In this document: piece by piece, positions 1 through 42,216 of the stretch
Layout of the letters: each line of letters begins with the position of its first letter
Numbering within the stretch: position 1 is the stretch's first letter
NCBI GenBank assembly: GCA_033239005.1
Contig: BSQZ01000005.1
Coordinates: 2,805,001 to 2,869,000 of the forward strand
Direction of reading: 5' to 3'
DNA from: Lamellibrachia satsuma
Lineage: Eukaryota > Annelida > Polychaeta > Sabellida > Siboglinidae
Length of the DNA: 64,000 nucleotides
The notes under the pieces: generated by a model
The model's input: the letters and a program-made list of their open reading frames with translations, nothing else
The model's database searches: none
What the model was told of the DNA's origin: nothing
Program-made: the position numbers and the translations under genes

Positions 1-737
1 ACTAACTAACTACTATTACATTGCTTTCTATTACAGTTACATTGTGTTTTGTTCCATCTATTACTATAACTTGAATATTTGTAATAATTACTATTACATA
101 TTCTAGGCTAGCGCTGCTGGTGGCCATTTGAGCCATAGGCCACATGGCATCAGATTTGGCTAAACAGAAGTTACCCATTTGAGCCAATTTGGCCATTAGC
201 ATTTTCGTTGAGAAGCCTGCAGAATACATCAGCATTTGTTTTCTTGATGCACATTGCAAAATTTGCCTAAAGCAATTTATATTTAACTAAAAAAAAATTG
301 GGGGCTTTAGCCAAAATAACTAAACTGTTTACAACATCAGAGCTAGCCCAGATATTACCCCAGGCCTGTCTTTATCTCTAACCTCACTATTGGGGTAAGA
401 CCACAGTTGACCTTCCTGTTTATTGTTTCACACGAATGTAGGCCGTATTAAATTATGATATGTGAATTTAGACAATTCATATGGTGTGACATAAGTGCAA
501 TTGAGCAGACATATTCAAAGGTTTCTTTGTGAACATAGCCCTGGTTTTATTCAGATATTGAGTTAACAACAGGTTACACATTTACCCCTGTGTTGGGATC
601 TTTTACTTCCCCTGGCATAGACACCAAGTAGAAGGAGTGAAAAGCTTTTATAGTGTCTTCTGAAAGACCCGGGCAAAGTGGGGTGAATGAAGTTGCCCAA
701 ATTTTGAAACAGCAGTAGATGGATTCATAACTTTTAG
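1..737. other. Repeat-rich flank without a gene
   Basis: No gene is recognised. The block at about 140-235 (a 'cattttcgttgagaa' core) recurs at 38005-38045 and looks like a dispersed repeat. The segment at 598-626, with the core ttttacttcccctggcatag, recurs at 21124-21152 inside a SINE-like sequence, so this part is probably SINE debris. Confidence 0.5.
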
Positions 738-841
738 TTCACGGTATCCTGTCCATTGGACCGTTCAAAGCACTTGATACTTCACCCCCTGGCAGTCCAG
801 TTTGTTCCAACGCCAACTTGACTTGTCTCGGAAACATTCGT
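738..841 (-). mobile_element. SINE 3'-body fragment (family A)
   Basis: Reverse-oriented body of the tRNA-derived SINE seen complete at 61471-61772. Shared blocks include ttcaaagcactt and aacgccaacttgactt. The copy stops where the LINE tail begins at 849, so the LINE may have landed next to or inside it. The tRNA-like head is missing. Confidence 0.6.
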
Positions 842-848
842 GTAGTTT

Positions 849-876
849 TTGAATTGAATTGAATTGAATTTTATTC
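849..876 (-). repeat. LINE 3' terminal pentanucleotide tail
   Basis: Three to four copies of GAATT (plus strand) form the very 3' end of the element. Short tandem tails instead of poly(A) are usual in CR1/L2-type LINEs, so this fixes the 3' end and the orientation. Confidence 0.75.
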
Positions 877-1168
877 AACATAAACATATACAAGTTGCAG
901 CAATACGTAAGATATCTCTATTGAACCAAAACACATCAATCAGGATGCTGTGAATATATAAAATCTAAACAATCATTTTACAAATATGTTGAAAGGAAAT
1001 GCATGAAGTTATAAAAACTTATATGTTGCATTCCCTATTAATAATTTACTATCTTATTTCTTAAATTAAATAATCACAATTTACTAGTTTTCAGTTTAGC
1101 AACATTTACTTATAAGTTGCTAATTGTACTGGATATTAGAGTATACATAGGCATACATCAACCAATAA

Positions 1169-1232
1169 GTAATACAATGCACATAGATACAAATACATCA
1201 GTAATACAATGCACATAGATACAAATACATCA
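1169..1232. repeat. 32-bp tandem duplication in the LINE 3' UTR
   Basis: Two exact copies of a 32-bp unit beginning gtaatacaatgcacatagat lie just 3' of the RT reading frame. Confidence 0.9.
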
Positions 1233-1250
1233 GAAACACTAAATTGATGA

Positions 1251-3180
1251 TTAATAATAATCCAACTGTTCATATCTTTGTAGGAGCAATCTTTTATAAC
1301 AACTTTTAAACTGATAAACCGTTCTGCATGTCTGCAGGTCTGGATGTAATTGATTCCATAACTTAGGACCTTTAATACTAATACAAGCAGCTTTTTGTGA
1401 CGTTCTACTATATTTGATTTTGTAATTGTTGTTTTTGTTGCGAGTATTGTGATTGTGACAATCACATACTCTCTTAAAATAACACAATAGACAATCCGGA
1501 AGCAAATTGTTGTGAGCCTTAAACATGAACACCATGTTGTTGTAGTCTATCATATCATACACACACAGAGTTTTAAAGTAGAGAAAGATTGGTCTTGTGT
1601 GTGACAAGTACCCTTCATGTTTACAGATTCGTATAGCCTTTTTTTGTAGCATATGGAGAGGGTGTATTCTGCTTTTATAAGTATTTCCCCAAGCTTCACA
1701 ACAGTAGTTCAGATACGGCATGATAAGAGTGCAGTACAAGGAATATAATGCATGACTATTCAACAGGTGCTTAACTCTATTCATGACAGACACATTCTTA
1801 GCAATTTTATTTTTTATCATCTTGATATGGTCAGTCCAATCCAATTGGTGGTCAATGAGCACACCAAGGAATCTTGTAATATATACTCTTTCAATATTAG
1901 TACCATTTATGCTAACTGTGAGAGTATTGTTTATCTTTTTCCTACTTAATACCATAAAATTTGTTTTTGAAACATTTAAAGACAGTTTATTTGCATTAAA
2001 CCATGTACTTAACTTAGTCAATTCTGTAGATACAGTTTTGCATATTTCTGCTATATCATCACCTGTGTACAAGAAATTTGTGTCATCAGCAAATATTATA
2101 CATTTCAACAAAGGTGATACTTTACACATGTCATTAATATACAGGATAAATAAAATTGGTCCTAATATAGAACCTTGTGGTACACCACATGCTATATTTA
2201 GGCAAGTTGAATTTGTGCCATTAATAGAGACATACTGTCTTCTGTTTGTTAGATAGCTATGTATCCAACTATATGCTAAACCTCTAATGCCATAATTTTC
2301 TAATTTTTTACCAGTATGTTGTGGTCAACTGTATCAAATGCCTTTTTTAAATCTATAAATACTGCAACTGAAGACTGAGAGTTATCCATAGCTGTTGTCA
2401 TTTCTTCCACAAGTTCTAATATCGCCATTGATGTTGAGTGGTTTTTTCTAAATCCAAATTGGCCATTGTACAGTATTTGTTTATCATTCAAAAAAGACAT
2501 TAATCTATTATGAAATATCTTTTCTAGTATTTTTGAAAACTGAGGTAATATTGATACTGGCCTGTAGTTTGAGAATTCTTGTGCATCACCAGTTTTGAAT
2601 ATAGGGATAACACGAGCAATTTTCATGCTATCCGGAAAGACTCCTTTTTGTAGCGAATTGTTGAAAATGTGTTTTAGAGGCTTTAGAATACAAGGTATTA
2701 CCAACTTAACTAGGCACATATCAATATCATCATGACCTTTTGAATTTTTACTAGTGCTAATATCTCACCATCAGTGACAGGGTTAAGAAATAATGTCTCC
2801 TCTACCTTTTTATTTTGGTAATGTGTAAAATTTGAGTTGCATTTAGGAATATTCCTGGCTAGTGCAGGACCTATATTTGAAAAGAATTTATTAAAACCAT
2901 TTGCAATATTCTCATTGCCAGTGACTTTATTAGTATTGTCTTTAAACTGGGTAGGATATTCCGATCCTTTTTGCTTTTTATTAATTATAGTATTTAAAAT
3001 TCTCCATGTTTCTTTCATGTTCGTCTTGTTTAATTCTAGAAGGTCAGAGTAATGCTGTTTTTCTGAATATCTCAATATGGCAGTCAGTTTATTTTTATAT
3101 TTCTTGTATTTTTCTTGTTTTTCATGTGTTCTGTGTTTTAAGAATTGTCTATATAGTAAGTTTTTTTTTGTTACAAGCAT
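1251..3180 (-). pseudogene. LINE reverse transcriptase (frameshifted)
   Basis: The RT region spreads over three frames: 3180-2710, 2719-2300 and 2129-1251, with the link at 2130-2300 readable in the frame of the last piece. Fingers and palm motifs are present (YRPVSILP, GFRKNHST, DLKKAFDTVDH, VPQGSILGP, FADD), followed by a thumb and C-terminal region ending near 1251. The breaks fall next to A runs near 3155, 2740 and 2310. They could be decay, slippage or assembly error. Confidence 0.85.
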
Positions 3181-4051
3181 TTTTTAATGAATTTGTCATC
3201 CATGGTTTATCGGGTCTCTTATTTTTCACTGTATCGTGTGTACAGTTACTGACTGGACAATTTGAGTTATACAAATTTGTAAACAATTTGATAAATTTAT
3301 TATATGTAATGTTGACATCCTTCTCTCTCACTATTTCATCCCAGTTACATTTCTCTAAGTCTTTTATGAAAGCTCTCTTTCTTTCCTCGTTAACTAGTCT
3401 CTTCTTTATGTATGTTTTATGTTTTGCTTCATGGTGTATATATTCAGTCACTACATATATAGGCAGATGGTCACTGATGTCATTTATTATTAAACCACTC
3501 TGCTTGTGGGAACACAAGTCTGTGGTAAAAATATTATCTATTAGTGTTTTAGTATCACGTGTAATTCTAGTGGGTCTAGTTATCAGAGGGTGTAACCCAA
3601 AACTGAATAACTGATCAACAAAATGATTTGTATCAGCATGTTTATCATACTGTAGTAAATCAACATTAAAGTCTCCACATAAATATACTGTTTTAGTACG
3701 ATTTTTACTAAAAATGAAGTTTATATGTTCATTTAGCAATGTCAGATCTGTGTTTGGTGCTCTGTATATGCAACATACTATTATTCTTTTACCGTTTCTC
3801 AACTTTACTTCAGCAGTTACAATTTCAGCACAATTATCAATACTTTTTGACAGAAGGGGGAGGTATTTGTGTTGTAATGAATTTTTTATGTATAGACCAA
3901 CTCCTCCTCCTTTTTTTGAGCTCCTAGGACATGACACAAAGTCATAACCATCCAAATTTACTGTATCACTACTGCTATCATTTAGCCAAGTTTCTGAAAG
4001 GGCGATAACATCAAACATCACATCCAGTGTTGTAACATGATCCTTTAGCAT
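3149..4051 (-). pseudogene. LINE apurinic-like endonuclease domain
   Basis: About 300 residues of AP-endonuclease fold. The visible blocks are ALSETWLN near the start, GGGVGLYIKN, CCIYRAPN, YLCGDFNVDL and the late SDHLPI box. It nicks target DNA during target-primed reverse transcription. It runs on from the PHD piece through one TGA, and leaves frame at a nine-base A run near 3155. Confidence 0.85.
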
Positions 4052-4072
4052 ATTAAAGTTTTTTACTATACT

Positions 4073-4537
4073 TCAACAGTTATAATGTATCAAAGAGACA
4101 TACCGGTACTCTGATCCCTGTTTCCTACAAGAAAGTTTCCTATTAAATTGATCATCAGTATAATAATGACTATCTACCTGTAATCTGTTATAGAAGTTGA
4201 TATCTGGATCAGCGTTATCACCTAATGAATATTCATTATTCACAGTATGGTTAAATGGCTGAAAGTTTAAATCTGTACATTCCTCATATAACTCTACCAT
4301 ATCATCATCTATGCCAAAACAGTGATATATCAGCTCTTCATTACTGACATTACTAAAAGGAAATATAGTATCTAAACACTGCATGCAGAACCAGTTGTTA
4401 AACTTTCTTAAATAGTCATGTAGTTCCTGAAGTGATAAATTCGCACATTTTTTATGAATCCCACGTTTGCAACAGTAACAGTATATGCCAGTATTCACAT
4501 GAATATTTTGTTTGCATACATTACATGGAGAGACCAT
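4073..4537 (-). pseudogene. LINE PHD/RING-like zinc finger segment
   Basis: 154 residues with a C-x2-C start (CNVC at residues 5-8), further Cys/His pairs (CYCCKRGIHKKC) and a W-x-C-x2-C ending (WFCMQC), the pattern of a PHD finger. The rest is acidic and unstructured. It leads straight into the endonuclease after a single in-frame TGA, so the two were probably one reading frame. Confidence 0.7.
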
Positions 4538-4586
4538 GACTGATTTGGGGGGGGGTCATCTATATTTACTTTGTCTTTGCGTACAG

Positions 4587-4769
4587 TTATTTCTGGTAGC
4601 TGTACACACCCAGTCCAGCTACTTTCTCCTCCGTCCATCCAACTTTGAACAGATCATCTGGTGAATCAGTCACCTGTTTCATGTCTGTCCCATTCTCCTC
4701 CTGGATGCACATAATCCTTCCATCGATCGTCCATACCCTCTTGTTCTGCACAGTTTTGAAAATTCATCG
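4587..4769 (-). pseudogene. Short upstream LINE ORF remnant (ORF1 end?)
   Basis: An open frame of about 60 codons bounded by TGA and TAA has protein-like composition, with segments such as NKRVWTIDGRI and DDLFKVGWTEEKVAGLG. It sits just 5' of the PHD segment on the same strand and could be the end of a first ORF. It is not recognised as a family. Confidence 0.4.
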
Positions 4770-5884
4770 CTGTTTGTTTAACAAATCGTGCGTTTAGTAA
4801 AAGTAAATAAAAAAATTTCAATAAATAAAACTTGTTTGTGTGTTGTTCATATGCCAGGAGAGTCTTGTGGTAAATGGGTGATGTTTTCTTGGTTAGATTA
4901 TAGATATTGAAAACATATCCAAATTTACTCGTGCCTGGAAGCCTAGATTATGATAAAATGTCAGTGAAAGAGCAATGTTGCTACAAGGCAAGTGGTCGTG
5001 TTCCTGATAAGGCAACCGCGGCAGGAAAAAGATAATTCTCCGAAAGTTTATTTGTTAGTGACTCTACATCATAATATAATCTATATTTGTTCCAGATAGC
5101 GCAGCGGAATGACGCTATAGCTTATTTGCTTTATCTTGTGATTATGGCATTGTTAAGCACCAATCAAATATTGCTTTACATAATAAACCATACCTGCAGA
5201 TTGTAGTGCAGATGATAGGCACCATACCAGCTTACAGACACAGTGTTCCTTTATTTGAAACCCTGTCACAATTGGCACATTTTTACCACATAGTTTTCAG
5301 CCATGGAATTATCACACAGTGAATGTTTTAGAAACGTGTTAGGCACACAGTAAGCATACACTATTAGTAGTAATTACTATAAAAAGAGGATTGCACAGTT
5401 GCTGTTTTTATCAACTGTGAATTTGCGTCCGAGTGTTCAGTCAAGCATGAACTTGAAGTGCCCAACACAAAGACCACGTTTGTGCCTAACAAAAAACCAC
5501 ACGGTTGAGTAACTGCCTCTAGACATGAAGCATGTTGCGTTGGTGTTCCCAAGCCTGCCAATTGAGCTGGTACCATTGAAACTATTACACCAATGTCTCT
5601 AATGTTGTTAACAGCCAGACCTGGGGTGAATTAATTTTTTTCAATTCAGTTCAAATTCACACATGTAACCAGTGATCGACACTGCAACATATGGAATGTT
5701 CAGTGTTCATAGATTCACATTTGGATTGCAGTAAATGATCATTAGCCCTTCGAACTGCACATTGCTCATGTTGCGCCATATATTGAAAAATGTAGTATTT
5801 TTTAATTTTCAATCAGTGCATTCAATTCAATCAATTCATAACACTGCGGGATTCAATTGAAATTCAATTCAATCTGTTTCTTAT

Positions 5885-5990
5885 ACAACGTGGTATCCAG
5901 TCCTTTGGACTGTTCAAAACACTTTACACTTCACCCCAGCCATACCTGTTTTCATTCCAATGCCATCTTAACTTCTTTTGGTATGTGGAC
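5885..5990 (-). mobile_element. SINE 3'-body fragment (family A)
   Basis: The core ggactgttcaaaacacttta and the following 'ccaatgccatcttaactt' match the 3' body of the SINE at 61471-61772. The tRNA-like head is absent. Confidence 0.6.
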
Positions 5991-6412
5991 AAGTTTCTAG
6001 TAGACATACTTGCTGCAGTTTTTTTTCTTGTGGGCTGCTTGGTGTGCAGTGATCATTGTGGTTAAACCGGTAAGTTTTCCAGTCCTTTAAACACAACACA
6101 GTATTAAACATATTCACAGTGTATATAACAACTAAAGAAAGAACAGAGAGACTTTCTTCTTTCATGACTGCACATTGTTTACATGCAATGTGCTCTCTTA
6201 GATCAGATTTTGTGAATGTAGGACAAAATCCCCCCAGACACAAACCCCCGGGCCATAACCCCCCACCCAAATGGGAACTAGGACAAAGTCCCCTGTTCAA
6301 AGTCATCATCCTTTGTTATACGTATTTCTTGTCGTGCTTTTATTGTACTTTGTAGAACTAAAAGTTGATCTTTTATTGTTCAGTTTATTTTGTATTCATG
6401 GCCTTTTAATTC

Positions 6413-6735
6413 TTGTGTTGGACCACAGATAAGATTAAGAAGCGAAAAGCTCTCAATCGAGAGGACCCAGGTTCAAATCCTCTTGTCACCATTTCGATGC
6501 TGGCAATTTTGTTCAACTCCCATTGCCACAGTTCACTCAGCTGTTTGAATGAGTACCTGGCTACAAGCAGAGATGGATATCTGAACGAAGTCTTTGCGCA
6601 GTAATTGCAGCATGGCTGAATGCTTCACGGAGAAGTCGAGATGGCGTTGGAATGAATAGGTCTGCGTTGGAATGAACAGGGTGAAGTATAAAGCACTTTG
6701 AGCAGTCCCAAGGACCGGATACTGTGCTATTTAAG
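6413..6735 (+). mobile_element. tRNA-derived SINE (family A), near complete
   Basis: A tRNA-like head carries a pol III B box (ggttcaaatcc, about 6470-6480). A central block (ttcactcagctgtttgaatg) and a body ending near 'taagaacgtacc' follow. The same order is found in reverse at 61471-61772. The A box is eroded. It has no coding capacity and would be mobilised by a partner LINE. Confidence 0.75.
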
Positions 6736-8083
6736 AACGTACCTTTGCATAAAATGTAGATTAAGAGGCAAGTTATGTTGCCCCACAGTTATTCATTAAG
6801 TCAAGCAGTGGTTGCAGTGCAGTTGATTTCATTGCCATGTAAATTATACTTATTTATTGATTAGTCCAACAAAGACTGCTGTGTCTGATGGTGTTTCTAT
6901 GGAAGCTTGTACATATTGATTTGTCTGACAGTGTAACATGTGTTTCTGACTTACTTATTGTTATTTTATGTTTCGGTATGGATTTGTCGCAGCTCACAGT
7001 AAGGCACTTTCTCTGCTGGGCCAAGAGTTTGACTTAATTTCAAAAATATACACAGTGTGATAACTTGGTTGAAAAGCTGTTAGAATTATCACTGTCGGCT
7101 GTAAGCGAATACAGTACTCATACTGACCCTGTTTATAAGGAACTTAAATTACCAGTCTACTATAACTAGTACTTGTATTCACTATACATGCAACTATTTC
7201 TATAGAAATAATCCTTATTTTGTCTGAAACAGTGAAACTGTTAACAATCCTCTAAATAAGATCACTAATGATGTACGTATGGATTTGTTTGATGAATAAT
7301 GATGAGGTATTGTAGTTCTCAGTTGACATGCAAATGTTATTCTCTAAACAGGTGCACATTTCTTATTGTTTGTTGGCATCTATTCACAGTATAGTTTTAA
7401 ACCGGGAGACCCAGCGAGCAGTGCCTTAGAGAAATTAATATGTGTATTTAGGTAATTTATCACCAGTGTATCTACAACCTTTAATGTCCCGCTGGCATTT
7501 CTGTGTCCTGGGGCGGCTCTAACAGTTTTGTTAGAGGATTGACGTCATTGGTTTTTTGGTTGACATAGAACATAATACAAAATGCATGAGGTTTTATGAA
7601 TTCTATAGGAGACCCATGATTGTGTGCACAGAAGACTGCTTCTCAGGATCTGTGTGTCTAGATGTAGCATCAGTATCATAAATATAAATAAGTATCATCT
7701 AGAAATGGCCACTGTAGCAATTATGTTTTCAGATTAGAAATCATGTGATCATGTCACATGCCCATTGTTGCTTCAGGTCATGCCACATGACTGCACAACA
7801 GATGTTGTTATGCACTGTGACATCACACCCCCTCAATGAGTCAACGGAGTTGATAAAATGTTATTTATCATTTGAGTAACACTATTGGTAGAACAATTAC
7901 TTTACATGTTTATCGAGTATGCAGCATTGTTATTTTAATTTACATGATTCACAAAAAGGGATTTTTTCCCACTCCAACATGACTGATAACTTACCTTTTA
8001 AAATGTATCATTAAACACACGGCTAATACAGTATTAAAACTAAGGGCACGTTTTAAACTACCGCAAGCATTGTTGTTTATTGT

Positions 8084-8129
8084 AACTGGATGTAACATTA
8101 TGTTTTAACTGGATGTAACATTATGTTTT
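8084..8129. repeat. 23-bp tandem duplication
   Basis: Two exact copies of a unit beginning aactggatgtaacattatg. Confidence 0.85.
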
Positions 8130-8832
8130 AACTGTTTATTACCATGCCTTATTATAATTATTGTTTTTAAATATGGCCCATTTTTAAGCTAATTATTTTT
8201 AAATTAAACATTACTGCATATATGTCACTAGAAATATTTGTCACTTGTTCTGTGACACCTTCCCATGGTGTCCTCGCCTCAGCTGTTGCTACATCTATTA
8301 TTGTGTAGAAGCAGAATCAATGTCCATGCCACAGTCTGCGGGAATGTGCTGCATACTTGTGACCCAGTCTCCCTGCAGCTGTCGCGATAACGTGTTGGCA
8401 TTTGTAATAAGCCTCATGGCTAGTCGATATGATAAACAATAGTTTAAGCTGCTCTGTATCTACGCAGACTAGCGGCTTGACGTCAGTACGTGGGACTGTG
8501 TTCATGTAGACACTGCGTCAGGCCTGGTTTGGATTATTAGTTATTTAAATCAGTTAGATTTAGTTATTAGTGATGTGATCTTTTATTGTATCAAGAGGTT
8601 TTTGTACACAGTGACAGGTGTGGCATGTTGAACTGTGTTCAAGCAAAGACCAGTAATAGTTTTGATGGATTTAGGTTGATTTAGTTTGCCGTGTGGACAT
8701 TTGAATGTAATGTAACAAAGGAATTAAATATGTTTGTGAAAGGAGAGGAAATATTTGTGTGTAAATATAAGTACTGTTGATTGCTGTTTGATTGTCTGGT
8801 GTCTTAAAAATAATGCGTTATTATTTCTTCCA

Positions 8833-9195
8833 GATTCGGGGGATCTGAATGAATTTTATACAAGTGTTATGCGGCCAAGCAGAACCAGAATTTTACACAA
8901 GTGTTGTGCGGCCAAGCAGAACCAGAATTGCTGATTTCTTCAAAAGGAAATCGAACACAAGAATACCTGGTCATTGACTGGGTATATATTTTATGACACC
9001 AATTATTGTTAAGAATGTTTACCACTAGTGAGTTATGGTGCAGTATCAATCCTGGTTTATGCAGTTACCGGTGGTAAGCAGTGGTGTAAAACAATAACAC
9101 TGCGATTTCTGGAAAACCACCAGCAGTAGTGACAGAAGACAGCTATGCCATTGCACTGACAACGGTGACGGAATCTGACAGTTTTGGGGATCACC
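8833..9195 (+). other. Probable 5' UTR / first spliced leader segment of CRACR2A
   Basis: A polypyrimidine tract and AG (ttatttcttccag, ending 8832) look like a 3' splice site, so a 5' UTR exon may run from 8833 to the start codon. An in-frame TGA at 9166-9168 lies 30 nt before the ATG, which argues against a longer N-terminus. A 37-bp duplication (8852-8925) lies within it. Confidence 0.4.
8852..8925. repeat. 37-bp tandem duplication
   Basis: Two near-identical copies of a unit containing gcggccaagcagaaccag; they differ at two positions. Confidence 0.85.
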
Positions 9196-39602
<30,407 letters not shown>

Positions 39603-41040
39603 TTACACAGACAAATGTGGACAAATTATAACAAAGAAATTGTGCTCAGTTTTAACTGGCTCCTGCTGTTTTCTGATGTATGTATGTACCCAATTCCACT
39701 GCCTGTCATTTATACATTGCGCCAACACAAAATGTCTTCACAACATCTTATAAATTCTGTTTTAAGAAACATCAAAAGTGCACTATAGAAGTCACACATA
39801 CTGTTGAACAAAACCAGTGCATTCAGTGATACGGTCTTACGATGCCAAGATTTTTGACAGGGAGAATCACAGATGGCTACATGAGAAACTAGTGGCAGCA
39901 GGGAATATTGAACGATTGTTTCATAATTGTGTGGAGTAGGAATCTTATGGGCGTATTTATGTGGAGCGACATTTTTATGGACTCTGTTTTACTTTACTGC
40001 GATGTAGACATACAGTTGTATATTGTTGGTTGTATATATGATATTTTATGGGGAGTTAATAGGTATGGGTGTTTATTGTAGCTGTGTGAATTGGGTAATG
40101 TAGATAAATGAGCTAAATACATCCAACAGTAATTACGACCCAAAACTAACATTCCAAATAAATGGGTATTCATTTTGACTTGCTGTAAATGCTTAATTAA
40201 TTAATTAACTGTATGCAGGTGACAGTCAAGCTTGTGGTTATATTGACATTAAGAAAAGATAGCGGCTGCCAAAGTTAGTAGTTTTTGTTTTAAATATAGT
40301 ATTTGCAGTTTTTACGTTTAATTTCATTGTACATATATACACATCATTCCTAACGTAGGCATAATATGGCATCATGTATTGGTCCACAGTGCAGTAGATT
40401 GAGGATTGTCCCTATAATTGGTTTTGATAAGAATTGGTCTTGTGTTTTACTTGTAGATATACGGGACCCCTCTAGATATGCATAAAATGCAGCACCGGGT
40501 TTAGTGTGGCTCATACCCAAGTCATAGATTATTTTCCTTGGTGATATGGACAAATTATGTTAAAAACAAATGAACTGAATTCTCGTATTCTCACTACCAT
40601 AGCTACCATAGCAAAATGTTCTGTTTGGAACATCTTAGAGTGACACTGTGACATGAAGCGATAACTCTCGAGTTTAATCACAACTGTTCATCATGAATAT
40701 ATATGGAGCAATTGTTAATTTTTATTGCATTACCTGAAAAATCTGCTATTTTAGATGAACATGAATTGATTTCTCTGTTGATGGATCGAGTTGTTTTGAG
40801 AGTATTATTATTAAGTTGCCACAGCACTAGGCAATTCAGCATAATTATTACACTGTCAGGCAGTTAACTTAGGGTGTTTTCATCTCTAAGTATTCAGTGA
40901 CATTTCATAGCAAGTGTAGAACAGAATGTATTTCTTAAAATGTACATAGTATTGGTGGTTAAAATCTCACTTAGGGCCTACTGGTAATTTACGTTGCTGG
41001 CAGTGATAGTGTATTTAGAATAAATGTGCAACCTTTAACT
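39603..41040 (+). other. CRACR2A: CRACR2A 3' UTR (inferred)
   Basis: No coding sequence. Candidate poly(A) signals AATAAA lie at 40157-40162 and 41019-41024, so short and long 3' UTRs are possible. The extent is inferred. Confidence 0.5.
41019..41024 (+). terminator. Candidate poly(A) signal of CRACR2A
   Basis: AATAAA followed within 20 nt by 'cctttaacttgactgtgtgttg', a GT-rich downstream element. Confidence 0.5.
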
Positions 41041-41095
41041 TGACTGTGTGTTGTTTTTTAAACGTCATTTCCACACATCTTGTTTGAAACAGCCA

Positions 41096-41101
41096 TTTAT
41101 T
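41096..41101 (-). terminator. Candidate poly(A) signal of XRCC4
   Basis: TTTATT on plus (AATAAA on minus) about 208 nt past the XRCC4 stop. The convergent partner signal is only 72 bp away. Confidence 0.5.
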
Positions 41102-41308
41102 TAGAAAATAAAATTATACAATATATATATATATATATATATAGGAATGTATGTATGTGTACATCATGTTTTGTGCACACATATTTTGTGTGTATGGCGT
41201 GCGTGCATGCGTGTGTGTAGCTTAGATGTGGGATCAACATGAAATAAAATGTGTACATGAGTTATAACTTTGTGAAATCACTTCCGACCAGATAGATAGC
41301 CTTTATCT

Positions 41309-41402
41309 TCAAAGATCAGCCATGAGATCGTCTACTTCCAGTGTCGATTGACTGCTCTTCCTTCGGCGTCTTGATGGCACTTTATACAATGGCTTCTTTG
41401 TT
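41309..41402 (-). CDS. XRCC4: XRCC4 exon 11: C-terminus
   Basis: Encodes TKKPLYKVPSRRRRKSSQST and LEVDDLMADL, then TGA. A second basic cluster precedes the acidic end. Acceptor ctcttacag. Confidence 0.88.
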
Positions 41403-42153
41403 CTGTAAGAGAAACAACATTAAATTAATACCACGTTTAAACCATGAATCTGTGTTTCTATAAATAAATGTATAGATCTTGAAATCATGGGGAATAGGTG
41501 TTATTTGGCACAACTTTCTCCTTGTTTATCACTAGGGAAATGGAAGAATCGTGAAAGAGAATTAGCTTCTGCTTTGAATTTGCAAATTAGTACTCTTGAA
41601 TTTTATGTAAACATTGGGTTTGTAGAGAGTCCGAATACAAGGTGGCACTTTATTAAGGGGAGACACCCCAGATGAAATGTCATTTTAGATAAAAAATATT
41701 CAAAATGCATTTCCATTGTATTCTATTAGCTTTGTATATTTATTATCTATAAAGTTCACTTTTGTAGCAATTACATTCCTCTAAATAACTTTTATTCATG
41801 GATAAAGCATGCCTCTTTCAAGTAATAAATCCCGTTTTCCAATCATTTGGAAAAAGGATATCTCTGAGTAATTATGCTACCCAAATAAGGTTTTGAATGT
41901 TGCATTCAGCATACTCTACTCGGCACAATGACCAAAGACATTTTAAAAATCATCAACAGTTTGAAAGATAAACTCGTATTTGTTGCCAAAAACGAATTTT
42001 TTTTCTGCACTACAAATTTATAAAAACAATTTTTTTTTACAAATTGTACAGTTGAATGTGTACTGAACATGGATTTGCAAGAATTATAATCGTGTTCAAT
42101 AAACAAGGCAGTGTTTCTAAATTTGCCAATATTTGCTCAAGATGGTGTGCACA

Positions 42154-42216
<63 letters not shown>

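Larger units (their letters stand above)
849..4790 (-). mobile_element. Non-LTR retrotransposon, CR1/L2-like group, nearly full length
   Basis: A minus-strand element reads, 5' to 3', a short upstream ORF (4587-4769), a Cys-rich PHD-like finger (4073-4537), an AP-type endonuclease (3149-4051) and a reverse transcriptase (about 1251-3180), then a short 3' UTR ending in a (GAATT)n tail at 849-876. Endonuclease motifs such as ALSETWLN, GDFNVDL and SDHLPI and RT motifs such as YRPVSILP, GFRKNHST, DLKKAFDTVDH and FADD are readable. The order PHD-EN-RT fits the CR1/L2 side of the Jockey superfamily; the exact clade is not certain. The frame is broken by one in-frame TGA near 4071 and by about three shifts, each in or beside A runs. 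The 5' boundary is estimated. Confidence 0.85.
4791..8832. other. Intergenic flank upstream of CRACR2A
   Basis: Apart from two SINE copies (5885-5990, 6413-6735) and a 23-bp duplication at 8084-8129, no coding sequence is supported. The stretch 6220-6300 has repeated 'ggacaaaatcccc'-like blocks, probably another dispersed repeat. A promoter and non-coding first exon may lie here, but none can be placed. Confidence 0.5.

Noticed and set aside
1783..2256. 157-codon plus-strand frame with hydrophobic stretches
   Set aside because: Antisense of the LINE reverse transcriptase, which explains the sequence better.
6413..6500. Functional tRNA gene
   Set aside because: Only the B box is good, the cloverleaf cannot be completed, and the sequence continues into the SINE body.
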